Assembly (NCBI RefSeq): GCF_009938225.1
Contig: NZ_AP019657.1
Coordinates: 806,001 to 870,000 of the forward strand
Source of the DNA: Vibrio ponticus
GTDB lineage: Bacteria > Pseudomonadota > Gammaproteobacteria > Enterobacterales > Vibrionaceae
Reading direction: 5' to 3'
Length of the DNA: 64,000 nt
The notes beneath the pieces were generated by a model that had not been told where the DNA came from, did no database searches, and worked only from the letters and a program-made list of their open reading frames with translations. Shown here piece by piece: positions 36,106-44,757 of the stretch (the first letter of the stretch is position 1; the number at the start of each line of letters is the position of its first letter). Both the position numbers and the translations under genes were made by a program.

Positions 36106-38940
36106 TTACACTAGGTCGACATTATCAAATGCGACGTTAGAGTAAACACTAACCGAGCTACCATCTTCGTTATCGAAGCTGTACTTATGCACTTGGTCAG
36201 TACTGGTGTCAGTTAAGTAACTCATTACGGTGTCATTGAAGTCAGCCGTTGCGACATCAACCACTTCAGAGCCGCTAAATGAGAAGTTGGCTGAGCTGTA
36301 CTCAAGCGCTTCAATATCGGCTACAAACAGTTCATCGGTATTTTCTGCCACCGAATCGATATCTAATAGCAGGCTATCCACTTGATGCGAGCCAACTAGA
36401 GCTTCAACATTTTGGATTTTAGAGTCACTGGTTAACTCTAACTCTACGGCATGTGGTGAGTTAGCCGTGATCACCACATCGAAGCCTTCGCCACCGTCAA
36501 TAAAGTCGTTACCGTTATCGTAAATGGTGTCATTACCTTCACCACCGCTGACAACGTCCAGACCCCATCCGCCATCGAGAATATCATCGCCTAAACCACC
36601 GACCAGTAGGTCGTCATTTTGATAAGTGACGACAGACTCGACTAAGAAATCGCTTGAGTCTGCGCTAGCAGTAGACGCTGTAATATCGAACACGCCAGGA
36701 GCGGCTGAGAGTTGAATTTCATCAAATGTTGCAGTGCCGATGTCTGCCGGAGAGATCGACAAGCTGCCATTTGATACGCCGTTACCATTTTCGAGAATTT
36801 TAACGTTGTCGACTTCGGGATTAATGCCAAACGTAGCTAAGGTATTGGCATCGAATTCGCCAACAGTAAAGTAACCACGAGCAACTTCGACACCTTGATC
36901 CAAAACTTTCCAGAAACCCACTTCGTTTGTGCCGTCGAATGCTTCATCTTTAAATAGGCGATCGACTGAAATGTCAGCAGCAACAGTATGCTGATCGACA
37001 AATACACATAGAGTCTCCGATAAGCCTTGGACATCACCCACAGCGCCGTTATCTTCAAAACTGTATCCGATTTGTTTTGACACACCGCTCTCGTCGTTAC
37101 CAAGGATACCGTAGCTACCGCCAGAGGTGACGAGTTTGCCCAAAGAGCCGTCTGGGTTCATTGCGACACTTTCATCTAGCGCTTCTGCTTTGCCTTGAGT
37201 CAGTGCTGTTGCTGGAGCGTAATCCCCATACAATACATCATCGCCAGAGCCCCCAATCACCACATCTTTGCCGTAACCGCCAATAAGAAAATCATCACCT
37301 TTTCCGCCATCTAGCCAATCATCGCCTTCTTGAGTCGCTAGAGTAGAGTCGAAATCGATCGTTTTGATCTCTTTAATGAAGTAATCACTTGAATCAAGAG
37401 CGCCACTGCTGTCAAAGTTATATACCCCTTCAGCTGCAGACAATTCGAGTGTATCAAAGCTTAGACCATGCGTGTCTTGTAAAGTGATGTCAAAGTGACC
37501 GCTCTTGTTGTCAGTGCCTTGCAGAACTTTGATGTTATCAGCGAGTGATAGACCATGTTCTGAGAGGGTATTTGGATCAATATCGGTACTGGTAAAGTAG
37601 CCGGATGCAACTTGAACACCATCGCTATAGACGGTCCATTTTCCGACTTCGTTGGCACCATTGCTTGCTTCGTTGGAATACAGACGATCAACGGTTAATC
37701 TAGCAGCACCTTGCGGCTCACCAAATGAGTAAGTGATTGATTCAGATTGACCTTCTTCTGTTGCAGAGTCAAAACTGAAGCCTAATTGCTCTGATGATCC
37801 AGTTTCTTCATTACCCGAAACACCAACCGTGTCATTTTTGCGGCTTAAAGTCGCGCTTGGGTCGTTGGGATTAAACACTCGAGCAGACGCAAGGTCAACT
37901 TCAGTGGCGATATTAAAATCGTATTGATTGTCACCGAAGAGAAAATCGTTGTCATCAACGCCTAGAAGTACATCATCGCCGTTTTCACCCAATAGAAAGT
38001 CTTTGTTGCTCACTGTGGAATCGGAACCAAGTTCGAGCGTTTTTACCTCTTTAACTAAGAAGTCACTCGAATCTAGACCACCACGGCTATTGGAGTAATG
38101 CCCGATCGCTGCTGAAAATTGGATTTCATCAAAAGCAACAAATCCAGTTTCTGTTGGGTCGATGGTGAAGGTTCCGTTGGAGTAGCCATTTCCACCTTCT
38201 AACACTTTAAGATTGTCAGTTGCGGGATCTAAACCGTAAGCGTCTAGTGTTGCTTGATCAAAACTATGAGCGCTGAAGTAACCATGTTGAACTACCACGC
38301 CATCACGTAATAGAGTCCAGACTCCGACTTCATTTATTTGCGTTTTACCGGCGTCCTCGATGCGACCTTCATTGGCATATAAACGGTCAATCGTTACTTG
38401 AGCTGCATAACTATGTTCATCAACGCTAATCGATAAAACTTCGGATGCACCTGCACGGTCACCAGCAGGATCATTTTCTACAAAGCTATAGCCAATTTGT
38501 CCGTTGTCACCTGATTCGGAGTTCCCTTTAACGCCATAGGCAGAGTTCTTGCGATACAACACCGCTTCTGTACCATCAGGATTAAAGACCTGAGCTTTAC
38601 TCAAATCGTTAACAACCGAATCACTGAAATCTAGCGTAACTTCGCCTGTTGTCGGGTCAACACTAAAACCAGTAGCAAAGTTATCGCCGATGACAACGTC
38701 ATTCCCTTCCCCAGCTAAGACCAAATCATCGCCACTTCCTGCGTTGATGAAATCAATCTCATCGCCCGCGATTATTGTGTCATTACCTGGTCCACCATTA
38801 ATCAGATCGGTGGCACTTGAACCGTGTATTTCGTCGTCACCAGCGGTAAAAACAGGGGTGGCATCGCGGGTTCCTGAAAGTTCAGCGGCAATCGTGGCTG
38901 TTAATGCTTCGTTTCGAGTTGTGGATTGATTACTCGTCAT
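36106..38940 (-). CDS. RTX protein secreted by type I, three repeats of an unknown domain
   Basis: A 944-residue acidic protein without an N-terminal signal peptide. RTX calcium-binding nonapeptides (GGxGxDxxx type, e.g. GGPGNDTIIAG, GGSGDDVLYG, GGEGNDTIYD) occur in four clusters near residues 45-90, 315-340, 540-575 and 775-825. Between them an unrecognised domain of about 180 residues occurs three times (about 117-305, 353-530, 590-775), each with RKN or SGGS followed by a GNxESG core, a VDRL segment, an NEVGxW segment, then GYF and DSSDxxVK. The C-terminal region is the likely secretion signal. Cognate ABC and HlyD genes lie upstream on the same strand. An adhesin or matrix protein is likely; no enzyme domain was seen. 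The ATG at 38940 has a GAGGAAA box. Confidence 0.88.
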   Translation of the reverse strand: MTSNQSTTRNEALTATIAAELSGTRDATPVFTAGDDEIHGSSATDLINGGPGNDTIIAGDEIDFINAGSGDDLVLAGEGNDVVIGDNFATGFSVDPTTGEVTLDFSDSVVNDLSKAQVFNPDGTEAVLYRKNSAYGVKGNSESGDNGQIGYSFVENDPAGDRAGASEVLSISVDEHSYAAQVTIDRLYANEGRIEDAGKTQINEVGVWTLLRDGVVVQHGYFSAHSFDQATLDAYGLDPATDNLKVLEGGNGYSNGTFTIDPTETGFVAFDEIQFSAAIGHYSNSRGGLDSSDFLVKEVKTLELGSDSTVSNKDFLLGENGDDVLLGVDDNDFLFGDNQYDFNIATEVDLASARVFNPNDPSATLSRKNDTVGVSGNEETGSSEQLGFSFDSATEEGQSESITYSFGEPQGAARLTVDRLYSNEASNGANEVGKWTVYSDGVQVASGYFTSTDIDPNTLSEHGLSLADNIKVLQGTDNKSGHFDITLQDTHGLSFDTLELSAAEGVYNFDSSGALDSSDYFIKEIKTIDFDSTLATQEGDDWLDGGKGDDFLIGGYGKDVVIGGSGDDVLYGDYAPATALTQGKAEALDESVAMNPDGSLGKLVTSGGSYGILGNDESGVSKQIGYSFEDNGAVGDVQGLSETLCVFVDQHTVAADISVDRLFKDEAFDGTNEVGFWKVLDQGVEVARGYFTVGEFDANTLATFGINPEVDNVKILENGNGVSNGSLSISPADIGTATFDEIQLSAAPGVFDITASTASADSSDFLVESVVTYQNDDLLVGGLGDDILDGGWGLDVVSGGEGNDTIYDNGNDFIDGGEGFDVVITANSPHAVELELTSDSKIQNVEALVGSHQVDSLLLDIDSVAENTDELFVADIEALEYSSANFSFSGSEVVDVATADFNDTVMSYLTDTSTDQVHKYSFDNEDGSSVSVYSNVAFDNVDLV

Positions 38941-38972
38941 GAATGTTTCCTCTATCAATCTGATGATTAATG

Positions 38973-39050
38973 TGAGGCGGCTCAGCTATCTCATTCCTGT
39001 GAGACCTGAAGCTTTCCGTCCTTACTTCACAGTAAGTTTGGCTTTACTCA
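38973..39050 (-). promoter_or_regulatory. Candidate c-di-GMP-I (GEMM-like) riboswitch
   Basis: In the leader of the RTX gene, on its strand. The segment reads AGCCAAAC, then a hairpin CTTACT-GTGA-AGTAAG with a GNRA loop, then GGACGGAAAGC, then GGTCT, a TCTC/GAGA hairpin, and AGATAGCTGAGCCGCC. The GEMM-I pattern as I remember it is GGCAAACc-[GNRA hairpin]-GGACGCAAAGC-..GGuCU-[hairpin]-AGgUAGCcGaGuuGCC, so order, spacing and most key blocks match. The weak points are AGCC for GGC at the 5' end and a G after GACG. The outer pairing is TGAG with CTCA. The CCTC of the 3' arm can also pair with the GAGG ribosome binding site, a plausible switch. Confidence 0.55.
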
Positions 39051-39065
39051 ATTGTTATTGTGTTT

Positions 39066-39100
39066 GAATCCCTTTGGCATTGAATAAGGGCAGGGGATTC
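39066..39100 (-). other. Inverted repeat between the hlyD-like gene and the riboswitch
   Basis: GAATCCC and GGGATTC can pair, and an overlapping AAGGGC/GCCCTT pair is possible. They exclude each other. With no T tract this is a possible partial stop or processing site that separates RTX expression from the transporter genes. Confidence 0.4.
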
Positions 39101-39111
39101 ATCTATCGCCC

Positions 39112-40461
39112 TTAAATTTCTCTCATCGCTCGATAAGCACTCACGGAAAGTGGGCTTAGAATGTAATCAAGTGGCGTCTGCTCACTGAGTAGAATCATGA
39201 CTTCCGCTGGCATGCCGGGGTAGAGGCTAACGCTGTCCAGTTGTTGTAAATCGGCTTGTTCAAGTTTGATTTTTGCTAGATAGGCGGCTTCGCCATTCGC
39301 TTGGTCAACAATCGTGTCGGCTGAGATATGGATCAGTTGCCCACGAATAGGTGGTGTGCGGCGAAAGTTATAGGCAGTGAGCCGAACTTGAGTATCCAGC
39401 CCTTCATAAACGCTATCGATATCTTCAGGTTTGAGCATCGCTTCGATTATGAGGTTGTCTTGTTGAGGTACGATTTCCATGACGGTTTCGCCCGGAGCAA
39501 TAATAGATTGCGGCGAAAATATGGACATGCCCACCACGACTCCAGTTTGAGGTGAACGAATTTCAACACGATCTAGGATTTGCTGCGCTTCAAACATGGC
39601 TTCGCTGGTTTCATTGATCATCTTTTCTAGTTGCTGAATTTCTTCACCAAGTTGTTTGGCATAGTGATATTCAGCATTTTGATCTTGCAACTCTGCTTCA
39701 GTTATCGCGCGAATCGCACGATTGATCTTAGTAATCAGTTCGGCTAAATCACTGTTTAAATTGGAATGTTCTCGCTTCAAATCCAGTAGTTTGGATCGCG
39801 AAGTGTTGCCCGTGATAAGCAACTTTTCATGCATATCGACTTGCTGGTTGAGATAAGCGAGGTTTTGTTTATCCGCTTGATATTGTTGTCGTAACCCTTG
39901 CAGATCATTTCGGGCTTGCGCGACTTTTTCTTTGAGCAGTTTCTTTTCGCCCGCTTGCAGTGCTCGGCGCTTACTAAACAGTTTGGTTTGGGTGGCAAGG
40001 ATAGAATGGACGTGAGTATCCTGTTCTAGTTCGAGGAGGCGAGGATCAAATGCAATGCTCTCTTGTTCGTTAAGTTCGGTTTGTAAACGGTTTAGGCGCG
40101 CGAGATCGCTCTGCCACTGAGATTTTAAGCCTTGATAGCGTGCTTGTGCTTTGGTCGAATCGAGCGTGATAAGAAGCTCACCTTGTTCGACATTTTGACC
40201 ATCAGTGACGTGAATCGCTTTTACTATCCCGCCTTCAAGGTGTTGAACCGGCTTTTTCTTGGACTCGACGATCACCATCCCTCGCGCTATCGCGGCGCTA
40301 GACAATTTCGCCATTGAAGCCCAAGCGACAAAACCGACTAACATCAATAGCACCACTAATAAGGTTAGCTTCACACCTCTCGATGCTTGAAAATTTAGCT
40401 CTCGACCGTCTTGATAAGAGATTTGGTTGTGTTGGATTTGATGAAAGTTTAGGTTAGGCAT
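39112..40461 (-). CDS. HlyD-family membrane fusion protein of type I secretion
   Basis: A 449-residue adaptor. One membrane helix near residues 29-49 is followed by a biotinyl-lipoyl half (GGIVKAIHVTDGQNVEQGELLITLD), long coiled coils (about 115-290), the second half (VEIRSPQTGVVVGMSIFSPQSII) and a beta-barrel domain with the HlyD signature near the end. It links the ABC exporter to a TolC channel, which is not encoded here. The ATG at 40461 has AGGTGG upstream and lies inside the end of the ABC gene, so the two are translationally coupled. Confidence 0.92.
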   Translation of the reverse strand: MPNLNFHQIQHNQISYQDGRELNFQASRGVKLTLLVVLLMLVGFVAWASMAKLSSAAIARGMVIVESKKKPVQHLEGGIVKAIHVTDGQNVEQGELLITLDSTKAQARYQGLKSQWQSDLARLNRLQTELNEQESIAFDPRLLELEQDTHVHSILATQTKLFSKRRALQAGEKKLLKEKVAQARNDLQGLRQQYQADKQNLAYLNQQVDMHEKLLITGNTSRSKLLDLKREHSNLNSDLAELITKINRAIRAITEAELQDQNAEYHYAKQLGEEIQQLEKMINETSEAMFEAQQILDRVEIRSPQTGVVVGMSIFSPQSIIAPGETVMEIVPQQDNLIIEAMLKPEDIDSVYEGLDTQVRLTAYNFRRTPPIRGQLIHISADTIVDQANGEAAYLAKIKLEQADLQQLDSVSLYPGMPAEVMILLSEQTPLDYILSPLSVSAYRAMREI

Positions 40462-42154
40462 TGGCGACCACCTTTTGCACATTCTGAACTCGAGTGATTT
40501 TTTCTGCTTTTTGTGCAGAGGTTATTTGCCCATTGTTGAGTTCAACGACCCAATCAACATGATTGATAAGCTCTTTTTGGTGGGAAGCCATAATCACAGA
40601 GACTTGCTGCTGTTTGAGATGCTCTAATAACCGTTTAAAGCAGTGCATTTTTTCCGCATCAAGGTGAGCCGTCGGCTCGTCGAGAATTAACACTTTAGGT
40701 TGGTAATAGATCGCCCTAGCTAAGCCAATACCATGGTGCAGTCCCATTGCGATGTGATTCGTATTGGCGCAAATGATGGTGTTGTAGCCATCAGCTAAAC
40801 TGATAATTGCTTCGTGTATACCTATTTTCCGTGCGGCGCTAATCACTTGCTGATCAGACATATGCGGATCAAAATGAGCAATGTTTTGTTTAATTGAACC
40901 TGTGGCGAACTCAACTTTTTGCGGTAGGTAACCGATGGTATGTTGGAGTTGTTCTGGCATCCATTGGGTGATGCTCGCACCATCAATCTTTATTGACCCC
41001 GATGTAGGGGCATAAATCCCGGCAACAAGCTTACACAAAGCGGTTTTGCCATTACCTGTTGCCCCCATAACAAGTAGATGATTGCCGGCTTCTAGTTTCA
41101 GGCGTAAGTTTTTTAGTAATGGGACGGTGGAGTTAGGTGTATACCAGGTAAGGTTATCGATATGTAATCTACCATCGATTTGGTCAAACTCGGTTCCTAG
41201 ATCTTGGTCAGGCGTTTGAGCTGCAAAGTGGCGTTGTAAACGACGATCTGCGTCATAGGCAGTTCGCCATCCTTGTAAAGTCGACGTAAGTTGCTCATAG
41301 GGTTGCAGAGCGCGTGACATCAAGATTGATGCTGCAATAATCCCACCCGCTGACATTTCATTATTGACGACCAATAAGGCACTGACTGCCATGATCGCCA
41401 TCTGTAAAGTAAAGCGGATAAACTTTGCATAAGAGGTTAAGGTAGCGGAATTCAACCCCAGTTGCTGTTCATGCCAGATCCTTTCTGCGGTGATATGTTG
41501 ATACTGCTGTGTTAACCCACTAATCAGGTGTTGACTTCGATAACTTTCTTGTTGTGTTTGTGATTCATCATTTGCTTTGCGGCAGGCGATGAGACTCGCT
41601 TGAAGTTGTTGATGTTGCTTTTGTTTGCTTTTGAATGAATAGAGCGAAAAACCACCGACTAAAATGATCGCGCCTAGGCAGAGTGCGCCGATCACTGGAT
41701 GAAGAGCAAACATAACCAAGATAAATATTGGTGTCCAAACAATATCGAATGCACTTGAAAATGATGGCGATACGACAAAAGACTTAATTTCTCTTACATC
41801 ATTTTGACTAGGTAAATTATTGCCAGTAGAAATAGGCAGAGATTTGTATAAGTAACTAGAAAAAATGGCATCTATTTGAACGGATTTTTTAAAAGCGTAG
41901 CGACTTTTTAATATGTCCAGAATAACTTGTGTAGATAATAAAAAAAGTGCAATTGAACTTAAAGCGATTAAAGTATCAATACTACGACTGGTTAATATTC
42001 TATCGAATACTTGTAAACTATAGATAGGAATGACCAGTACTAAAATATTTAGTACTAGACCAATGAGCAGATGATAAGTTACTACTTTCGAATTAAATGG
42101 AGTTAGAGTTTTCCATTCATTTGTACTTATATTCATACTGGTATTTGCACACAT
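40454..42154 (-). CDS. Type I secretion ABC exporter with atypical signature motif
   Basis: A 566-residue PrtD/LapB-type exporter without a C39 peptidase domain. It has six membrane helices in residues about 28-290, then an ATPase domain. Walker A is GATGNGKT (364-371), the D-loop and Walker B read VLILDEPTAHLD, and the H-loop His is in IMASHQ. The signature motif, by ungapped alignment LSGGQRQRIxLARA in the family, reads IAMGLHHGIGLARA here, so the LSGGQ residues are mostly lost. No good ribosome binding site was seen for the ATG; a second ATG lies six codons in. It is the first gene of the RTX secretion operon. Confidence 0.9.
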   Translation of the reverse strand: MCANTSMNISTNEWKTLTPFNSKVVTYHLLIGLVLNILVLVIPIYSLQVFDRILTSRSIDTLIALSSIALFLLSTQVILDILKSRYAFKKSVQIDAIFSSYLYKSLPISTGNNLPSQNDVREIKSFVVSPSFSSAFDIVWTPIFILVMFALHPVIGALCLGAIILVGGFSLYSFKSKQKQHQQLQASLIACRKANDESQTQQESYRSQHLISGLTQQYQHITAERIWHEQQLGLNSATLTSYAKFIRFTLQMAIMAVSALLVVNNEMSAGGIIAASILMSRALQPYEQLTSTLQGWRTAYDADRRLQRHFAAQTPDQDLGTEFDQIDGRLHIDNLTWYTPNSTVPLLKNLRLKLEAGNHLLVMGATGNGKTALCKLVAGIYAPTSGSIKIDGASITQWMPEQLQHTIGYLPQKVEFATGSIKQNIAHFDPHMSDQQVISAARKIGIHEAIISLADGYNTIICANTNHIAMGLHHGIGLARAIYYQPKVLILDEPTAHLDAEKMHCFKRLLEHLKQQQVSVIMASHQKELINHVDWVVELNNGQITSAQKAEKITRVQNVQKVVANA

Positions 42155-42308
42155 TATAAAATTGACGCAATGCTAACACTCAAATATATAGATGTACTAT
42201 GGGGTAGAAAAAAAGATAAAGTGAGTTTAGGAGGTTGTTGACTTATAAAAACTTTTAAAACAGTGGTTTGCAAAGGGTTTCTTATATGTAAGAAACCCGT
42301 AAATAAAA

Positions 42309-43118
42309 TTATAAGTTAAAGGTTGACCAGATTGGTGCATGATCGGATGGTTTATCAATACCACGCAATTCATAGTCAATGTCTGACTCAATACAGTTAT
42401 TTGCTAATTTTGTTGTAGCAAGAATAACATCAATGCGAAGTCCGCGGTTATCGTCAAATCCGCGAGAGCGATAATCAAACCACGAGTATTTTTCACCTAG
42501 ATCTGGATGAATGCTGCGGAAGGTATCTACAAAGCCCCAATCGAGTAAAGTTTGCAGCCATTCTCGCTCTTCTGGCTGAAATGAACATTTGCCTGTTTTT
42601 AACCAGCGTTTGCGGTTTACTTCACCAATGCCAATATCGAGATCGGTTGGGCTTATATTTATATCACCCATAACAATAATATTTTCATCATTACTATGGT
42701 ATTCAGTTAGGTAACCCATTAGATCTTGGTAGAAAGCACGCTTATAAGGAAATTTCGTTTCATGGCTAATATTATCGCCTTGCGGGAAATAACCATTGAG
42801 AACCGTAACTTTTTCGCCATTGTCTGCTTCAAAAGTTGCCATGATCATGCGTTTTTGATGTTCGTCATTGTCAGTTGGGAAACCTTTTTGAATTGAAATC
42901 GGTTCCTTTTTACACAGCATGGCAACACCGTAGTGAGCTTTTTGACCATGGAAATAAACTTTATAACCCATCGCTTCGACATCAGCGACAGGGAAAGCTT
43001 CATCATGAACTTTGATTTCTTGCAGACCAATCACATCCGGTTGATGTTTGTCGATTAGGGCTTGGAGTTGATGGAGGCGAGCTCTTAAACCGTTAATGTT
43101 AAACGATACGACTTTCAT
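42309..43118 (-). CDS. xthA: Exonuclease III
   Basis: A 269-residue AP endonuclease and 3'-5' exonuclease of base-excision repair. The EEP-fold motifs are complete: [20 protein letters not shown] (metal Glu), [20 protein letters not shown] and SDHAPIWS (catalytic Asp-His). The length is that of E. coli XthA. Confidence 0.97.
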   Translation of the reverse strand: MKVVSFNINGLRARLHQLQALIDKHQPDVIGLQEIKVHDEAFPVADVEAMGYKVYFHGQKAHYGVAMLCKKEPISIQKGFPTDNDEHQKRMIMATFEADNGEKVTVLNGYFPQGDNISHETKFPYKRAFYQDLMGYLTEYHSNDENIIVMGDINISPTDLDIGIGEVNRKRWLKTGKCSFQPEEREWLQTLLDWGFVDTFRSIHPDLGEKYSWFDYRSRGFDDNRGLRIDVILATTKLANNCIESDIDYELRGIDKPSDHAPIWSTFNL

Positions 43119-43168
43119 TATGCGTCCTTTTTGGCTAGGTTTTTCCCAACTAGGTTTGGATTCGATTA

Positions 43169-43220
43169 CTTTGCTGACTTGTTTGGCTGACTTGCTTTGC
43201 TGACTTATTCGGCTGATTTA
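43169..43220. repeat. 13-bp tandem repeat, four imperfect copies
   Basis: Four successive units of the type CTTTGCTGACTTG are found at 43169, 43182, 43195 and 43208. The ybaM stop codon (43205-43207) lies in the third unit. The unit length is not a multiple of three, so a change in copy number could alter the end of the protein. Confidence 0.85.
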
Positions 43221-43381
43221 GCTTGCTGCGCCAACTTAGCTTCAAGATCACTTTTGACGATCTTAATCGCATCGAGTGCGACTTGTGGATCGACTTGATT
43301 ACTTTCTAGTAAATAAATGAGATCGACAGCAAGCTTGATCTCATCTGGTGCGCTGTCAAGGCTAGCGGCTGGTGAAGTCAT
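43205..43381 (-). CDS. ybaM: YbaM-family small protein (DUF2496)
   Basis: A 58-residue protein: its core [18 protein letters not shown], then [16 protein letters not shown], matches E. coli YbaM (53 residues). It starts one base after the priC stop, as in E. coli where ybaM follows priC. The function is not known. The last residues are encoded within a 13-bp tandem repeat. Confidence 0.85.
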   Translation of the reverse strand: MTSPAASLDSAPDEIKLAVDLIYLLESNQVDPQVALDAIKIVKSDLEAKLAQQAKSAE

Positions 43382-43382
43382 G

Positions 43383-43931
43383 TTATTGGTTTCTCTCTCG
43401 ATAAGTGATCTGTTTCTCTAATTTTACTTTTGCTGCACGGCAACGCTCGAGTCTTTGCTCTGTCGCAAGCAACGCTTGTTGCGCTTGCTGTTGAGCAAAA
43501 GGAGGAGCGCTGTTTAGCGCGAATTGTTTGTCGCGCACCATTTCCATTAAGCGGCGTTCCCAATCTTGGTGCTGTGCAAGTTCTTGGTACAACACATTAA
43601 TCGGTTTTTGGAAGTGGCTGTGGTGCTTGGGCTCTTTTTTGCGGATGGCTTGGGTAGCAAGCTCGCGCTGGAGGGCAGTGATCTGTGCCAGTAATCTTTC
43701 TGAGAGGTACTCAGCGCGTAATGCGGTTAACTTTCCGTTGTCTTGCTCACGTATTAAGGTATCCAAAGTTGCTTGCGCTTCTTTTACACAAGGGACCAGT
43801 AACCGCGCACTACCGTGAAACAGGCGCTCGTCAAATAGCGCTTGATGATGCTCTCCGCGTGAGCGATCGAGATCAGCCGCTTGTCGTGCAAGCTGTTCTA
43901 AAGTGCTGTTAAGTTGTTTCAATTGACTCAT
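43383..43931 (-). CDS. priC: Primosomal replication protein PriC
   Basis: A 182-residue helical protein (PriC superfamily) that helps load DnaB at stalled forks. It has the conserved QKPINVLYQELAQHQDWERRL stretch near residue 103. The ATG at 43931 overlaps the stop of the TSUP gene by four bases. It is followed at once by ybaM, supporting the assignment. Confidence 0.88.
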   Translation of the reverse strand: MSQLKQLNSTLEQLARQAADLDRSRGEHHQALFDERLFHGSARLLVPCVKEAQATLDTLIREQDNGKLTALRAEYLSERLLAQITALQRELATQAIRKKEPKHHSHFQKPINVLYQELAQHQDWERRLMEMVRDKQFALNSAPPFAQQQAQQALLATEQRLERCRAAKVKLEKQITYRERNQ

Positions 43932-44707
43932 ATTGCAATAAACCAAGCGTCATAGGCTAATTTAATCGCTAAGACACTAACTACAGTAACGAAGATAGGG
44001 CGAATAAAGTTCGCGCCAAATCGGATTGCAGAATGGGCGCCAACAAATGCGCCAGCCATTAAGCAAACACCCATAGTTAAGCCTAGCACCCAATCGATAT
44101 GTCCCAAGATGGCAAAGGTTATCAATGAGGTAAAATTACTGGTGAAGTTCATCGCCTTGGCAACGCCCGAAGCCATGAGGATATTTAAGCGATAGAGCGC
44201 CATGGTGCTGACTGTCCAAAAAGCGCCGGTGCCAGGTCCTGCAACACCATCATAGAAACCGAGAATACTGCCTTGCAGGTACTGCTTTTTATTGAACACT
44301 GCGCAAGCTGGTGGCAGTTCGTTGCTGCTATTTTTTGGGGTTTTATGCCAGATAGAGTAAATCGCAGCCGCTAAGATGATTAGTGGTAACGCTTTTTCTA
44401 GCCACTCTGTGCTAATCCAATCAACGAACAAGGTCCCAAGAGTTGCGCCAATTAACGTTGAGATAAAAGCCCTTTTCCAAAATTGCGGATGAAAGAGCCG
44501 CTTGCGATAGTAAGTGAAAGCCGCAGTTGATGATGCAAAGGTAGCCGCAAGTTTATTGGTTCCTAAGGCAATATGAGGTGGCAAGCCTAGTGATAATAGG
44601 GCAGGGACAGTGAGCATGCCGCCGCCACCGGCGACAGCATCAATAAACCCAGCAATAAAAGCGACCAGCGCGAGTACCAACAACACTGTTGGTTCAAACA
44701 TTTCCAT
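43928..44707 (-). CDS. TSUP-family (TauE/SafE) membrane transporter
   Basis: A 259-residue inner-membrane protein with eight hydrophobic helices. The family motif AGFIDAVAGGGGMLTVPALLSLGLPPHIALGTNKL opens the protein and GFYDGVAGPGTGAFW opens the second half. Family members move sulfite, sulfoacetate or related organic anions. The substrate is unknown. It is co-transcribed with priC. Confidence 0.92.
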   Translation of the reverse strand: MEMFEPTVLLVLALVAFIAGFIDAVAGGGGMLTVPALLSLGLPPHIALGTNKLAATFASSTAAFTYYRKRLFHPQFWKRAFISTLIGATLGTLFVDWISTEWLEKALPLIILAAAIYSIWHKTPKNSSNELPPACAVFNKKQYLQGSILGFYDGVAGPGTGAFWTVSTMALYRLNILMASGVAKAMNFTSNFTSLITFAILGHIDWVLGLTMGVCLMAGAFVGAHSAIRFGANFIRPIFVTVVSVLAIKLAYDAWFIAI

Positions 44708-44757
44708 TGATGATTCTTCTTATTCTGGCTGCTCAATATAGACAGCGAGGTCGTTAG

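Noticed and set aside
36106-38940. CRISPR-like or simple DNA repeats in the RTX gene
   Set aside because: The repetition is at protein level (RTX nonapeptides and a triplicated domain) without identical DNA units or spacers.
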